A DNA stretch of 64,000 nucleotides from Contendibacter sp031732755 (GCA_031732755.1 JAVMKI010000029.1:81943-145942); one strand, 5' to 3'. Numbered from the stretch's first letter, positions 25,927-36,009 are shown. Notes: generated by a model from the letters alone, not told the origin. Translations and numbers: made by a program.

Positions 25927-28296
25927 GTGGATAACGTCAGATTTGAAGACCAGCAAAATCCTCCTCGGGATCAACGGATAGACGCCGCAAAAGTTTATCT
26001 CATCTTCACGGCTTCCGGCGCGGCGGCCTTGATTTATCAAGTGATTTGGGGGCGTTGGTTAAACCTGTTGTTTGGAAATACGACAGTATCGGTAGCCATT
26101 GTCTTGAGCAGTTTCATGCTGGGTTTGGCCTTGGGCAGCCATCTTGTGGGAAGGCAGCTTCGGCGAATTGCTAATCCCATGCTGGTCTATGTTTTGTTTG
26201 AACTTGGTATTGGCATATTTGCAATACTATTCCCATGGCTGGCGCAGGGAGTAGATATTCTGTTTGTTGCCCTGGTAAATGATAAAACTGCGTTCTTAAC
26301 TAGCGCCATCACTAGAATGGTGATCTCGTTTCTATTGCTGATGGTTCCAACCATTTTAATGGGGGCAACGCTGCCGCTATTGACTGATTTTTTTCGGCGC
26401 CACCCGAAAAACACCCATACCTGGAGGGTGGGTTTGCTCTATGCGGCAAATACGTTAGGAGCCGCCTTTGGGGCGTTTTTTGCTAGTTTTATGTTGATCG
26501 AATCAATTGGGGTGCGCTCGACCACACTGATAGCAGCCCTGCTAAATTTCCTAGTGGCCCTGATTGGCTTTCAGTATTCAAAAGGCTTTGTTGGACAATG
26601 GACTCCTCCAGTGGAGACTCCTGTTGCCGCTAACCAAAAAATTCTGACTAAAGCTGGCCAATTAGCATTGGCGGTATTGGCTGGCAGTGGAGCGGTTGCT
26701 TTGATATCCGAGGTTCTCTGGACTAGGACACTGGAGATTCTGGTTGGCGCGTCAACCTATGCATTCGCCACCATTTTGATCGTTTATCTCCTTGGAATCG
26801 CCATTGGTAGTTGGATAATGTCGTTACTGGTTAATTTATTAAAGCAGGAAACGCTGCCTTATTGGCTGGTTGGATTACAGGCAGCAATGGGAGTCTGGAC
26901 GATTATGGCTATTTCCTTGTTTCAGGGACTTACTCATCATCTTCTACAGCATAGTGGCGGCATGGTACATATTACCGTCATTGTTTGGAGCTACATACAA
27001 TCCGGTAGCATACTATTCCCGTTGGCGCTTCTATCCGGCGCAGTGTTTCCAGTCGCAACCAGAATTATTGATCAAAATACCGAAGATGCTCTGGGCGAAC
27101 ATATTGCTCGCGCATATGCCTGGAATACGGTTGGCGCGGTAATAGGTTCATTAATAGGTGGTTTTTTAATCGCTCCTTGGTTCGATTATTTTGGCGCGTT
27201 ATATTTTTTAGCAATTCTGTATATTGGTGTCGCTCTGTTATCCATAGTGTTTATCTTTAATGACCCATTTGCGGGTCCCAGAACCTTTTTTCAAAAAGCT
27301 ATTTGTTTTTGTGCATTGGCGGCAATCGGTGGGTTCTGTCTATATCAGATACTCTATAGCAATATTTATATTGATCATTTGACAAGATTCTTTAAGGAAA
27401 CCAAACAGGATAGATCTATCGTCTATCATAAACCAGGTTTTCAAGGGGTTGTCACCGTATTGAAAGGAAAAAATAAACTGCATGATGCCTTGTTAATCAA
27501 TGGTAGAGGCATGACCGTAAAGGTCGGCGATACCAAAATGATGGCTCATTTGCCCCTTCTGATCCATGATAATCCAAATGACACGCTGGTAATCTGTTTT
27601 GGCATGGGGACAACCTACCGGTCAGCGATCAGTTATGGTAAAAAAGTCACTGCGGTAGAGTTAGTGAAGGAGGTGTATGAGGCATTTGATTATTTTTATG
27701 GTGACGCGCAGCGTGTAAGAGATTATTCAAAAGGGCGGCTTGTTGTGGATGATGGTCGTAACTTTCTGAAAGTAAGTCAGGACCATTTTGATGTGATCAC
27801 TGTTGATCCACCACCTCCCATTGATTCGGCAGGAGTCAATAATCTGTATTCGGCGGAGTTTATCAACCTAGCAAAATCCCGCCTGAAAGAGGGGGGTATC
27901 ATGGCACACTGGTTACCGCTTCCAAATACCGGTGCTGGTGTGGAGGATTGGAAAACATTTTCCATGTTGCTGAAAACATTTGCTAAAGCGTTTCCCTATA
28001 CCTTGGCGATTCAGGGCTTGGAAGGGTATGGATTGCATGTTCTTGGCTCCGAAAAACCGATTAGTTATTCACTCGAAAAAATTCAACGGAAATTGTCAGC
28101 GCCAGCGGTCAAGGATGATATGAATGAGTGGAGGGATATTCCATTGGAATATTTTTCCCAACTATCGCCCGTTGATATGAGTAAGCTGGATTCCTTTTTT
28201 ATTCTAACGGATGACCGGCCCTACCTGGAATTCTATTTGTGGAAAACATGGCTTGGCAATGGTATGAAAAGATATCACTCAATCAACTGGTATTAG
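25927..28296 (+). CDS. Membrane protein fused to spermidine synthase-like domain
   Basis: This 789-residue protein has two parts. Residues 20-480 contain about 12-14 membrane helices (YLIFTASGAAALIYQVIWGR at the start, LILSSFMLGLALG-like repeats). Residues 500-789 are a Rossmann aminopropyltransferase fold, with VICFGMGTTYRSAISYGKKV, LVVDDGRNFL and ITVDPPPPIDSAGVNNLYS. Such fusions are common in bacteria and their substrate is mostly unknown. The GTG at 25927 has AAAGG 7 bases upstream; a TTG at 25903 is also in frame. The gene is visibly lower in G+C than sucCD and opens an A+T-richer stretch that also holds two GT-C proteins. Acquisition by transfer is likely. Confidence 0.85.
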   Translation: MDNVRFEDQQNPPRDQRIDAAKVYLIFTASGAAALIYQVIWGRWLNLLFGNTTVSVAIVLSSFMLGLALGSHLVGRQLRRIANPMLVYVLFELGIGIFAILFPWLAQGVDILFVALVNDKTAFLTSAITRMVISFLLLMVPTILMGATLPLLTDFFRRHPKNTHTWRVGLLYAANTLGAAFGAFFASFMLIESIGVRSTTLIAALLNFLVALIGFQYSKGFVGQWTPPVETPVAANQKILTKAGQLALAVLAGSGAVALISEVLWTRTLEILVGASTYAFATILIVYLLGIAIGSWIMSLLVNLLKQETLPYWLVGLQAAMGVWTIMAISLFQGLTHHLLQHSGGMVHITVIVWSYIQSGSILFPLALLSGAVFPVATRIIDQNTEDALGEHIARAYAWNTVGAVIGSLIGGFLIAPWFDYFGALYFLAILYIGVALLSIVFIFNDPFAGPRTFFQKAICFCALAAIGGFCLYQILYSNIYIDHLTRFFKETKQDRSIVYHKPGFQGVVTVLKGKNKLHDALLINGRGMTVKVGDTKMMAHLPLLIHDNPNDTLVICFGMGTTYRSAISYGKKVTAVELVKEVYEAFDYFYGDAQRVRDYSKGRLVVDDGRNFLKVSQDHFDVITVDPPPPIDSAGVNNLYSAEFINLAKSRLKEGGIMAHWLPLPNTGAGVEDWKTFSMLLKTFAKAFPYTLAIQGLEGYGLHVLGSEKPISYSLEKIQRKLSAPAVKDDMNEWRDIPLEYFSQLSPVDMSKLDSFFILTDDRPYLEFYLWKTWLGNGMKRYHSINWY

Positions 28297-28641
28297 ATTC
28301 TGGTTTCATGTTGTTAGGACATATTTACTGACTGACTCAAGTTCTTAATCAAGGTTATTCGGTGGGGTGGATCGATGCAGTGCAATCCACTTTGTCTGTC
28401 ATTTCATTGTCGATGGAACACTAGTCGTGGAGGTTAGCTTTCTCCATCCTATAGGCTAGTGCTTCAACTTGACCTAAAATTGACTTCAGGGTAGGTATGG
28501 TAGAGTGAGCCAGCGAAACGGAACCTAACTTCAACTTCCCTAATCTTCCACATCTGGTAGATTTCGCTTCGCAAATCCACCTCGCTGCTTTTCCTACTCT
28601 GTAGGCGAGACGGTCTCCAAGGTCCTCAAAACACTATTTTA
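28297..28641. other. Intergenic region with a REP-like inverted repeat
   Basis: This 345-base gap has no convincing gene. GTGGAT (28367-28372) and ATCCAC (28385-28390) flank a 12-base partly symmetrical centre (GCA-G-TGC), resembling the GTGGATnnGCGCAnnnATCCAC class of REP-type repeats of gammaproteobacteria. Otherwise I see nothing that can be assigned. Confidence 0.35.
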
Positions 28642-30318
28642 ATGATCGCTGATATCTCGATCCAGCGTCTGTTGGATGGCTGGTTCAAGTTCCCTGTGCT
28701 TTATACACCTGGAGATAACAAAGCTCTAGCGTGTATTTGGTTAGTGGTTCTGTTACCAGTATTATGCTTGCTGCCCTTTCTGGATAAAGCCTTTAACATG
28801 GATGATCCAATGTTTATCTGGAGTGCGCAGCAGATACTCAAAGATCCATTTAATTTTTACGATTTTCAAGTTAACTGGTATGGTTTCCACTTTGATCAGG
28901 CCGACTTGATCAATCAGAATCCACCTGGGGTAGCGTATTATCTGGCGGCAGCAGGAGCCTTGTTGGGTTGGCGCGAATCATCCCTGCATGCTGCGATGCT
29001 ATTACCAGCAGCAGTGGTAGGGTGGGGATGCTACCGATTGGCCCAGCGCTTATGTGGCCTTCCATTGACAGCTACCCTGATCAGTATTCTAACGCCAGTA
29101 TTTCTAGTTTCAGCGAACACGCTGATGTCGGATATTTTGATGTTGGCTTTTTATATTTGGGCCGTGGTGTGGTGGATCAGGGGCTTGGAATCTGACCGGT
29201 GGTGGTGTTTGGCGTTAGCGGGATTTCTGGTGGTTCTGGCTGCGCTGACTAAATACTTCGGACTCAGTCTGTTCATCCTGCTGGGCACGTATGCATGGTT
29301 TTATAAGCGCCGTGTGGGAATATGGCTATTTTATTTGGTCGTGGCATTTATCCCGATCATGGCTTTTGAGTTTTATGTCCATCATTTGTATGGACATGGG
29401 TTGATCAACAGCGCTTTCTATTATCCAGCCAACTATAGAGTTTTTGGGTTCTCTCAGTTGTCCGTCGGTATGATGTTTTTAGGTGGTTGCTTTATCTCGC
29501 TTATTTTTTACACCCAGTACCTATGGTCGTTCCAGGCAACACGGGCCGCTGGATTGGCCCTGCTAGTGATTATGCTCCTGCCCTTTCTGGCCAGCGGTGA
29601 CGACAAATGGGAAAAAGGATGGTTTTTTCTCCATTGGGCGATGTTTCTGGCTGCGGGTTTGCAAATTCTAATTCTCACCATGCTGGATATTTACCAGCGA
29701 CGCGATGTAGCGGCGTGGTTGCTAGCGTTCTGGGTGGTGGGCGTTTTGGTTTTCGCTGTATTCATCAACTGGACCGTTAGCGGTCGCAGTCTGTTACCCA
29801 TGCTGCCAGCGGTTGGAATTTTGGTGGCGCGGCGCCTGGAAAGCCGGGGAATTGTACCTGCCGCTAACTGGCGTTGGATTGCCCCGCCGGTTTTAGCAGG
29901 AGTCTTGGCCGTGACCGTGTTGGCGCAGGATACCGCTTGGGCTAATAGCATTCGAATCATCAGCCAGCAACTGATGAGAGAGTATGGTCATCAACCGAAT
30001 GGCGGTACGGTCTGGTTTCAGGGAGCTTGGGGGTTTCAATATTACATGCAGCAGAACGGCGCGCAAAAGGTACAATATGATAATTTTACAGTACATGCTG
30101 GGGATTTCATAATCATCCCCGTGAGTGGAAATAATTTTTCCATTCCTAATCAAGCAGAAGTACAGAAGATCGCCGAAAAGCGCATCTCAGTGAGTCGATA
30201 CGCCACGACCATGAGTTTAAAAAGAAATGCCGCTTTTTATTCGAGCGTGTTTGGTAGTTTTCCCTATTTTTTCGGCGCCACGGAAGATACTTACTTGATT
30301 TATCGCGCAGGCCAGTGA
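28642..30318 (+). CDS. GT-C fold glycosyltransferase (ArnT/PMT-like)
   Basis: This integral membrane protein of 558 residues has about 11-12 hydrophobic helices and a C-terminal soluble part from about 420. Near the N-terminus, after the first helix, comes FNMDDPMFIWSAQQI, with an acidic D-D pair in the first periplasmic loop, the hallmark of polyprenyl-phosphate-sugar dependent GT-C enzymes. NQNPPGVAYYLAAAGALLGW also matches the family pattern. It would transfer a sugar from a lipid carrier to a lipid, glycan or protein on the periplasmic side. The ATG at 28642 lacks a clear ribosome site. Base composition is lower in G+C than the core genes. Its acceptor is unknown. Confidence 0.8.
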   Translation: MIADISIQRLLDGWFKFPVLYTPGDNKALACIWLVVLLPVLCLLPFLDKAFNMDDPMFIWSAQQILKDPFNFYDFQVNWYGFHFDQADLINQNPPGVAYYLAAAGALLGWRESSLHAAMLLPAAVVGWGCYRLAQRLCGLPLTATLISILTPVFLVSANTLMSDILMLAFYIWAVVWWIRGLESDRWWCLALAGFLVVLAALTKYFGLSLFILLGTYAWFYKRRVGIWLFYLVVAFIPIMAFEFYVHHLYGHGLINSAFYYPANYRVFGFSQLSVGMMFLGGCFISLIFYTQYLWSFQATRAAGLALLVIMLLPFLASGDDKWEKGWFFLHWAMFLAAGLQILILTMLDIYQRRDVAAWLLAFWVVGVLVFAVFINWTVSGRSLLPMLPAVGILVARRLESRGIVPAANWRWIAPPVLAGVLAVTVLAQDTAWANSIRIISQQLMREYGHQPNGGTVWFQGAWGFQYYMQQNGAQKVQYDNFTVHAGDFIIIPVSGNNFSIPNQAEVQKIAEKRISVSRYATTMSLKRNAAFYSSVFGSFPYFFGATEDTYLIYRAGQ

Positions 30319-30382
30319 AAGTCAATTCATAAGGCGCCTTGCCATTGTAATTCAATCTGTCCCGTATTCTCAGGTGATCCCA

Positions 30383-32014
30383 ATGCGCACTGATGCTTGC
30401 TCTCTCCGGGTCGTTATGGCCCAACTCGACTTCCTGGTCGGCGACATCGCTAGCAACACCGAGAAAATCATCGCCACCGCGCTTGACGCCCGTGATCGGT
30501 GGCGGGCTGATCTGATCGTATTTCCGGAATTGACTGTGACAGGCTATCCGCCAGAGGATTTGTTGCTGCGTCCGAGCTTCGTAAGTCAAGTGGAGTCGGC
30601 AATGCAACAGTTGCGTACCCGGATTCAGGGAATTACCGCCATCGTTGGTTATCCCGCCGCAACCTCCGCAGGATTGCGCAATGCGGCAGCGGTGATCGGC
30701 GACGGCGCTGTCCACGCGGTTTATTATAAGCAGTGGCTGCCTAATTACAGTGTGTTTGACGAGAAACGCTATTTCGTGGCGGGAGCGGAACCGGGCATAG
30801 CGGTGATCCGGGGCGTTCGGATCGGTATCACCATCTGCGAGGATATCTGGCAAGTTGGACCAGCGCGGCAGGCCGCTGACGCCGGCGCACAACTATTGAT
30901 CAATCTTAACGCTTCACCCTTTCACGCCGGCAAAGGCCAATTGCGGCTGGAAATTCTGCGCCAGCGAGTGATGGAGTGCGGCCTGCCTATTGTATACGTC
31001 AATCTGGTCGGTGGGCAGGACGAGTTGGTATTTGATGGCGGTTCGATAGTGATGAATCGTCACGGCGATTTGACCCAGCGCGCGCCGTTTTGCACCGAGG
31101 GTCTATATCCGGTGGATTTTACCCTCGGCGCCACAGTGGAGCCGGTGCCCGGCGCCATTGCGGCGGAGCCGGGCGAGGAGGAGGCTATCTACCAGGCCAT
31201 CGTGCTGGGAGTGCGCGACTATGTGACCAAGAATGGTTTTCCCGGCGTGGTTCTGGGGTTGTCAGGTGGCATAGACTCGGCGTTGACCTTGGCTATCGCG
31301 GTGGATGCGTTGGGACCGGAACGGGTGGAAGCGGTACTGATGCCTTCACGCTACACCGCTGACATGAGTAATACGGACGCTGAACAGGAAGCCCGAACGT
31401 TGGGAGTGAAGTACCATCTGATGCCGATTGAGCCTGCGTTCCAGACGTTTCTCGGCATCTTGCAACCGGTGTTGGCTGGGCTGTCGCCAGATAGTACCGA
31501 GGAGAACATTCAGGCCCGCTGCCGGGGCGTGCTGCTGATGGCGATTTCCAACAAAACCGGTAAATTGGTGTTGACCACCGGTAACAAGAGTGAAACCGCA
31601 GTTGGCTATTCCACCCTGTACGGCGATATGGCTGGCGGTTTTGCCCCGATTAAGGATGTGCTCAAGACGATGGTTTACCGGCTGGCCGTTGATCGTAACC
31701 GCCGGTCGCCGGTGATTCCGCAACGGGTATTCGACCGACCGCCGTCGGCGGAGTTGCGTCCAGATCAAACGGATCAGGACAGCCTGCCGCCCTACGATGT
31801 GCTGGATGCCATCCTGCGTGAATATGTGGAAGAGGATCATTCGGTCGAAGAATTGGTCGCTGTTGGCTTCGACCAGGCGACAGTGGAGCGGGTGGCGCGA
31901 CTGGTGATTGTCAATGAGTATAAGCGTCGCCAAGCCGCGCTGGGGGTGCGAATTACTCCCCGCGCCTTTGGGCGGGATCGGCGCTATCCAATTACCTCGG
32001 GATTTCGCCGTTGA
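30383..32014 (+). CDS. nadE: Glutamine-dependent NAD+ synthase
   Basis: The last step of NAD synthesis converts deamido-NAD to NAD using glutamine. The N-terminal nitrilase-like glutaminase domain has its catalytic triad in FPELTVTGYPPEDL (Glu), YYKQWLPNYSVFDEKRYF (Lys) and GITICEDIW (Cys). The synthetase domain has the PP-loop LGLSGGIDSALTLAIAVDAL and TGNKSETAVGYSTLYGDMAG. The start is ATG 30383 (MRTDACSLRVVMAQLDFLVG), with AGGTGA 5 bases upstream; that site overlaps an alternative GTG at 30374. Length is 543 residues. Its base composition is like the core genome, unlike the genes on either side. Confidence 0.95.
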   Translation: MRTDACSLRVVMAQLDFLVGDIASNTEKIIATALDARDRWRADLIVFPELTVTGYPPEDLLLRPSFVSQVESAMQQLRTRIQGITAIVGYPAATSAGLRNAAAVIGDGAVHAVYYKQWLPNYSVFDEKRYFVAGAEPGIAVIRGVRIGITICEDIWQVGPARQAADAGAQLLINLNASPFHAGKGQLRLEILRQRVMECGLPIVYVNLVGGQDELVFDGGSIVMNRHGDLTQRAPFCTEGLYPVDFTLGATVEPVPGAIAAEPGEEEAIYQAIVLGVRDYVTKNGFPGVVLGLSGGIDSALTLAIAVDALGPERVEAVLMPSRYTADMSNTDAEQEARTLGVKYHLMPIEPAFQTFLGILQPVLAGLSPDSTEENIQARCRGVLLMAISNKTGKLVLTTGNKSETAVGYSTLYGDMAGGFAPIKDVLKTMVYRLAVDRNRRSPVIPQRVFDRPPSAELRPDQTDQDSLPPYDVLDAILREYVEEDHSVEELVAVGFDQATVERVARLVIVNEYKRRQAALGVRITPRAFGRDRRYPITSGFRR

Positions 32015-32105
32015 TAGTTTTTCACATTCATCCCCTGTGGCGGGGAATGGAGCTTTGTGAAACGGTGAATGCCGATCAACTTCATCGAATTTTCAGAGCG
32101 GGATT

Positions 32106-34112
32106 ATGCCGCGAGTACATTGCTTGAAACGATGTCCTCCATTAATGCTAGTCCTGATTGGTTTGGGCATAATAGAATTACTTTTACTGTCAGGCCAATC
32201 TGGGGAAATTCCCATCTTGATTGGTAGCAGCAATGCGCAATGGATAAAAGAGGACACTGGAGTCTATTTGCATGCTTGGACCAAGGAACTCCATTCCATT
32301 TCCTTTAAACGGAAAATTGAGATAGAAAACCGGCAATCATCCATTGTCATAAATATAAAAGCATACCAGACAGCGCGTATCTACTTGAATGGGGATCTGG
32401 TTTCCGAAATAGCTGGCGTCAATACGCTTATCGCGAGTAGCGAGTTAGATCTTACCCCCTATCTGAAGGAAAGGGAGTCTAATGATTTGCTTGTGGTTGT
32501 CAGCAATAACACCGGGCCACCGGCGCTCTTCATTGATTCTGTGACGCCAGTTTTTCGAACTGACGAAAACTGGCAGGTTTCATCGGATGGCGAGCTATGG
32601 CGTTCGGCTAGAAATGCTGCATCGGTTGAACATAGTAAGATATCGGAGCAGTTGATCCCGCCTTGGATGGCGTTTGTTGAACAGTGGAAATTCTATACTA
32701 TTCTTTTCATTCTCGGGTCGTCATTCGCCATGGGCTGGCGATATTTTCTGCGTGGAAAATCAATAACTATTCAAAAAATTCAAGTTGGTATCGTTGGGTT
32801 TCGCTGGATACTAATCACCGGCACCGCTATTTTGTTTCTACAAAATTTTATTTTAACTCACTATCTTCATTTCCCCATAATGGGAATGGACCTTCCCGAA
32901 CATTTCAGATATATCCAGTATATAGTAGAGCGGCATCAATTACCGTTGGCAACCGATGGACTTCAGATGTTTCAACCACCGCTGGCCTATATATTGAATG
33001 CACAAATATTAAAATTGATAGGCGTTAACGGGATTATAATGAACGATCTCGGTGTGAATTCAAAAGCGTTGTATTTGGTTGATGCTATAACAATGCTGGT
33101 AAGTTTAGGATCAATCTATTTTTCTTGTCGTATGGTGGAATTAGCTTTCACACATCATGCTTTCCTGAAAATCGGTGCGATGACCATCGCGGCCACTTTA
33201 CCAGCATCCATCTATATGGCGCACAATTTCGGTAACGAACCCTATTTTGCATTTCTAGGAACACTGCTGCTTTATTTATGGGTCCATGTTTTTACTGCTA
33301 CTGGTAAGATTCCTGAAAGAAAAGAAATTTTACTATTCGGTATCGTTTGTGGTTTAGCGTTGCTGGCCAAGACATCCGCAGCAATCATGGTCTTAGTACT
33401 GATGATCGTGATATGGTACCAGCAGCGACGAAATAATGTATCCATCACTATTGTGATCAAGCAATCAGGCTGGATTCTTGGATGTATAGTGCTAGTCTGT
33501 GGTTGGTGGTATCTTCGCAACCTTGTTCTTTTAGGGAAACCCTTTATTGGCGGGTGGGAGGCAGGCAGAGGTTTTGATTGGTGGCAATATCCGGGCTATC
33601 GGGTTCCTGAACATTTATTTCGGTTTGGAGAAGCGTTGGTCTACCCTTACTGCGCGGGCATATCAGGCTTTTGGGATGGTCTTTACTCCAGTTTATGGGG
33701 AGATGGATTTATGAGCAGTATTACCGATCCTGCCCAGTTTCCCAAATGGAATATTCCCGCGATGCAGGCTTTGTATATTCAGGCGCTGCTTGTTTCCATC
33801 GCAATCATTGTAGGAGTGGGACGCGCCCTGATAGCCTCGCCCGAAGCTGCCATCAAAATCCCAATAATAATGGGATGCGCTGGATTAATAATTGCGTTTG
33901 TTGGGGCGGTGTTTCATTTATATGCAACCATTCCAATTTTTACTGCGGTCAAGGGTTCTTATCTAATGGCGCTAGCTCCCTGCTTGGGGATTCTGGCAGC
34001 TTGGGGAATCGAGCCTTGGACTAGGAATACGGCAGCCAAGGTAATAGTTTCCGGGTTCCTCGCCGTGTGGGTAGGTAGTGTCTGGTCAAGTTTTCTGATT
34101 GCGCTACGATGA
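32106..34112 (+). CDS. Large GT-C-like membrane protein with N-terminal beta domain
   Basis: This 668-residue protein starts with a membrane anchor (LMLVLIGLGIIELLLLSG). A periplasmic domain of about 150 residues follows that looks like a jelly roll (SIVINIKAYQTARIYLNGDL, LTPYLKERESNDLLVVVSNN). It resembles carbohydrate-binding domains of glycosidases. From residue 195 there are about ten membrane helices, with GMDLPEHFRYIQYIVERHQL in the first large loop (D-x-x-E/H as in GT-C enzymes) and MFQPPLAYILNAQILKL after it. The gene is A+T-richer than its surroundings. Probably a lipid-carrier dependent glycosyltransferase, but no acceptor can be named. Confidence 0.75.
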   Translation: MPRVHCLKRCPPLMLVLIGLGIIELLLLSGQSGEIPILIGSSNAQWIKEDTGVYLHAWTKELHSISFKRKIEIENRQSSIVINIKAYQTARIYLNGDLVSEIAGVNTLIASSELDLTPYLKERESNDLLVVVSNNTGPPALFIDSVTPVFRTDENWQVSSDGELWRSARNAASVEHSKISEQLIPPWMAFVEQWKFYTILFILGSSFAMGWRYFLRGKSITIQKIQVGIVGFRWILITGTAILFLQNFILTHYLHFPIMGMDLPEHFRYIQYIVERHQLPLATDGLQMFQPPLAYILNAQILKLIGVNGIIMNDLGVNSKALYLVDAITMLVSLGSIYFSCRMVELAFTHHAFLKIGAMTIAATLPASIYMAHNFGNEPYFAFLGTLLLYLWVHVFTATGKIPERKEILLFGIVCGLALLAKTSAAIMVLVLMIVIWYQQRRNNVSITIVIKQSGWILGCIVLVCGWWYLRNLVLLGKPFIGGWEAGRGFDWWQYPGYRVPEHLFRFGEALVYPYCAGISGFWDGLYSSLWGDGFMSSITDPAQFPKWNIPAMQALYIQALLVSIAIIVGVGRALIASPEAAIKIPIIMGCAGLIIAFVGAVFHLYATIPIFTAVKGSYLMALAPCLGILAAWGIEPWTRNTAAKVIVSGFLAVWVGSVWSSFLIALR

Positions 34113-34179
34113 TGATTTGGCAATTTCCGCTTGATGGGTGGGATTTGGGAGACTCCATATTTCTAGGGTAAATGATGGG

Positions 34180-34980
34180 CTAACGCGCCAGCGCCGGGGT
34201 CAGGTGTGGCTGCATCTCCTGTAATAGCACCTTGAAAATCTTAGGGTTGCCGGCGACGGTGTTGCCCGATTGCAGAAAATCGTTGCCGCCAGCAAAGTCG
34301 CTGATCAGCCCACCCGCTTCCAGCACCAACAACGCTCCACCGGCGATATCCCAAGGCTTGAGTCCGATCTCCCAGTAGCCGTCCAACCGTCCAGCCGCTA
34401 CGTAGGCGAGATCCAGCGAGGCCGCGCCGGCCCGGCGGATTTCCAGGCATCGACCCATCAGCGCGTTGAAGATATTCAGATACGCCGGCTGATGCTGGGG
34501 ATGGCGGAATGGGAAACCGGTGCCGAGCAGGGCGGTTTCCAGCGGCGTCACGTTGCTGACCCGGATGCGCCGGTCGTTCACCTGTGCGCTTTCGCCACGT
34601 GAGGCGATGAACATCTCCTGCCGGACTGGGTCGTATACCAAGGAGGCTTCCAGCCGGTTTTTGTGACGAAAGGCGATGGAAACGGCGAAATGCGGAATGC
34701 CATGCAGGAAGTTGGTGGTGCCATCCAACGGGTCGATGATCCACTGGTACTCGTCTTGACCGGGATTCTCGCCGCTTTCCTCGGCGAGAATCCCATGGCT
34801 GGGATAAGTCTTGCGCAAGGTCTGAATGATCTCACGCTCGGCTTGGATGTCCGCTTCGCTGACAAAGTCGCTGCGTTGTTTGGTGGTGACGGTCAGCCGT
34901 TCGAGATGGTCGAAATGGCGGAGCAGGATACGGCCGGCGTTCAGAGCGGCGCGCTTGGCGATGGTCAGGACAGGATTCAT
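34180..34980 (-). CDS. suhB: Inositol monophosphatase family protein SuhB
   Basis: SuhB hydrolyses inositol-1-phosphate with Mg2+. In E. coli it also takes part in rRNA antitermination complexes. The 266-residue protein has the metal sites GILAEESGE (Glu), IIDPLDGTTNFLHGIPHFAV and LKPWDIAGGALLVLEAGG. The start MNPVLTIAKRAALNAGRILL matches the family. A small gap separates it from the NDUFA9-like gene upstream on the same strand (78 bases), so they may be co-transcribed. Confidence 0.95.
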   Translation of the reverse strand: MNPVLTIAKRAALNAGRILLRHFDHLERLTVTTKQRSDFVSEADIQAEREIIQTLRKTYPSHGILAEESGENPGQDEYQWIIDPLDGTTNFLHGIPHFAVSIAFRHKNRLEASLVYDPVRQEMFIASRGESAQVNDRRIRVSNVTPLETALLGTGFPFRHPQHQPAYLNIFNALMGRCLEIRRAGAASLDLAYVAAGRLDGYWEIGLKPWDIAGGALLVLEAGGLISDFAGGNDFLQSGNTVAGNPKIFKVLLQEMQPHLTPALAR

Positions 34981-35058
34981 GGTGGGTCGAATTTTTTATG
35001 GGTTCGGCGCGCGCCAAACCCATGGCAATGAAATCATCGGTGGGGGTTGATGCCGTTT

Positions 35059-36009
35059 CTAGTCGCGCCCAGCGGCCTGACGCAAGGCGTCATAGCGCTG
35101 GCGCTGGGTCTGGTTGCCGAAGTACGGCCCCATGATGCCCTCGACCGAGCGTGGCGTGATGCCGAGCGCCTTCAGACCGTTGCTATCGCAGACGCTGTCC
35201 ACTTGTAGAGATAGATAGTTGTCCATGGTGAAAATCTTCACCGGTAGCATCCCGAAAATTTTGGCTTGCAACCGCGCTAGCGCATCCGGCAGGCCGACCA
35301 CCCGTCGCTTCAAGCCCAGCATCTGGGCGATGTCTTCCACCAGTTCCTTCAGGGTGTAGACCCGCGGCCCACACAACTCGTAGCTTTGACCGACGGTCGT
35401 CTCATCCGCCAACGCCTTCTCGAAGGCAGCCACTACATCACCGACATAGACCGGCGCGAAACGGGAATTCGGACAGGCTAGCGGCAACACCGAGCTGAAT
35501 TTGAGCAGGTTGGCAAACTGGTTAAAGAAGCTGTCATTTGGCGCGAAGATAATGGAAGGCCTGAAACAGGTGACGGCCAGTCCCCGCGCCCGCAGGACTT
35601 TCTGTTCACCGGCACCCTTGGTGAGCAGATACTGACTTGGCCCCTTGGTGGGGTCGGCGCGCAGGGCGCTCATGTGCAGCAGGCGCTTGACCCCAGCCGC
35701 GCGGCAGGCGTCCGCCACCTTGTCGGGCAGTTCCGCATGGACAGCGGCGAAGGTCTGACCGGAAACCTCGTGTAGGATGCCCACCAGGTTGATGACGGCG
35801 TCGCAATGGGCGAATTGTGCCTGCAACACCGTAGGGTCATGAATGTCGGCCCCGACCAGTTGCGCGCCAGGCAACAACTCGATATCCCGGTGCCGTTGCG
35901 GATGCCGAGTCAAGACCTTGATCTGGTAGCCCCGATTGGCCAGCCGCGTCGCCAGGTGCCGCCCAACGAAACCGGTACCGCCCAATATGCAGATGGATTT
36001 GATGTTCAT
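35059..36009 (-). CDS. NDUFA9-like NAD(P)-binding protein (atypical SDR)
   Basis: This Rossmann protein of 316 residues is in the family that includes the complex I accessory subunit NDUFA9 and bacterial relatives of unknown substrate. The glycine motif ICILGGTGFVGRHLATRL is at residues 6-23. VINLVGILHEVSGQTF and the middle motif LLHMSALRADPTKGPSQYLLTKG, in which an active-site Tyr followed by K has an atypical spacing, support the family. AGGAG lies upstream of ATG 36009. No nuo genes lie nearby, so a respiratory role is not supported here. Confidence 0.85.
   Translation of the reverse strand: MNIKSICILGGTGFVGRHLATRLANRGYQIKVLTRHPQRHRDIELLPGAQLVGADIHDPTVLQAQFAHCDAVINLVGILHEVSGQTFAAVHAELPDKVADACRAAGVKRLLHMSALRADPTKGPSQYLLTKGAGEQKVLRARGLAVTCFRPSIIFAPNDSFFNQFANLLKFSSVLPLACPNSRFAPVYVGDVVAAFEKALADETTVGQSYELCGPRVYTLKELVEDIAQMLGLKRRVVGLPDALARLQAKIFGMLPVKIFTMDNYLSLQVDSVCDSNGLKALGITPRSVEGIMGPYFGNQTQRQRYDALRQAAGRD

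Noticed and set aside
28297..28641. Possible tRNA or small RNA in the intergenic region
   Set aside because: No cloverleaf or T-loop pattern could be found by eye on either strand.
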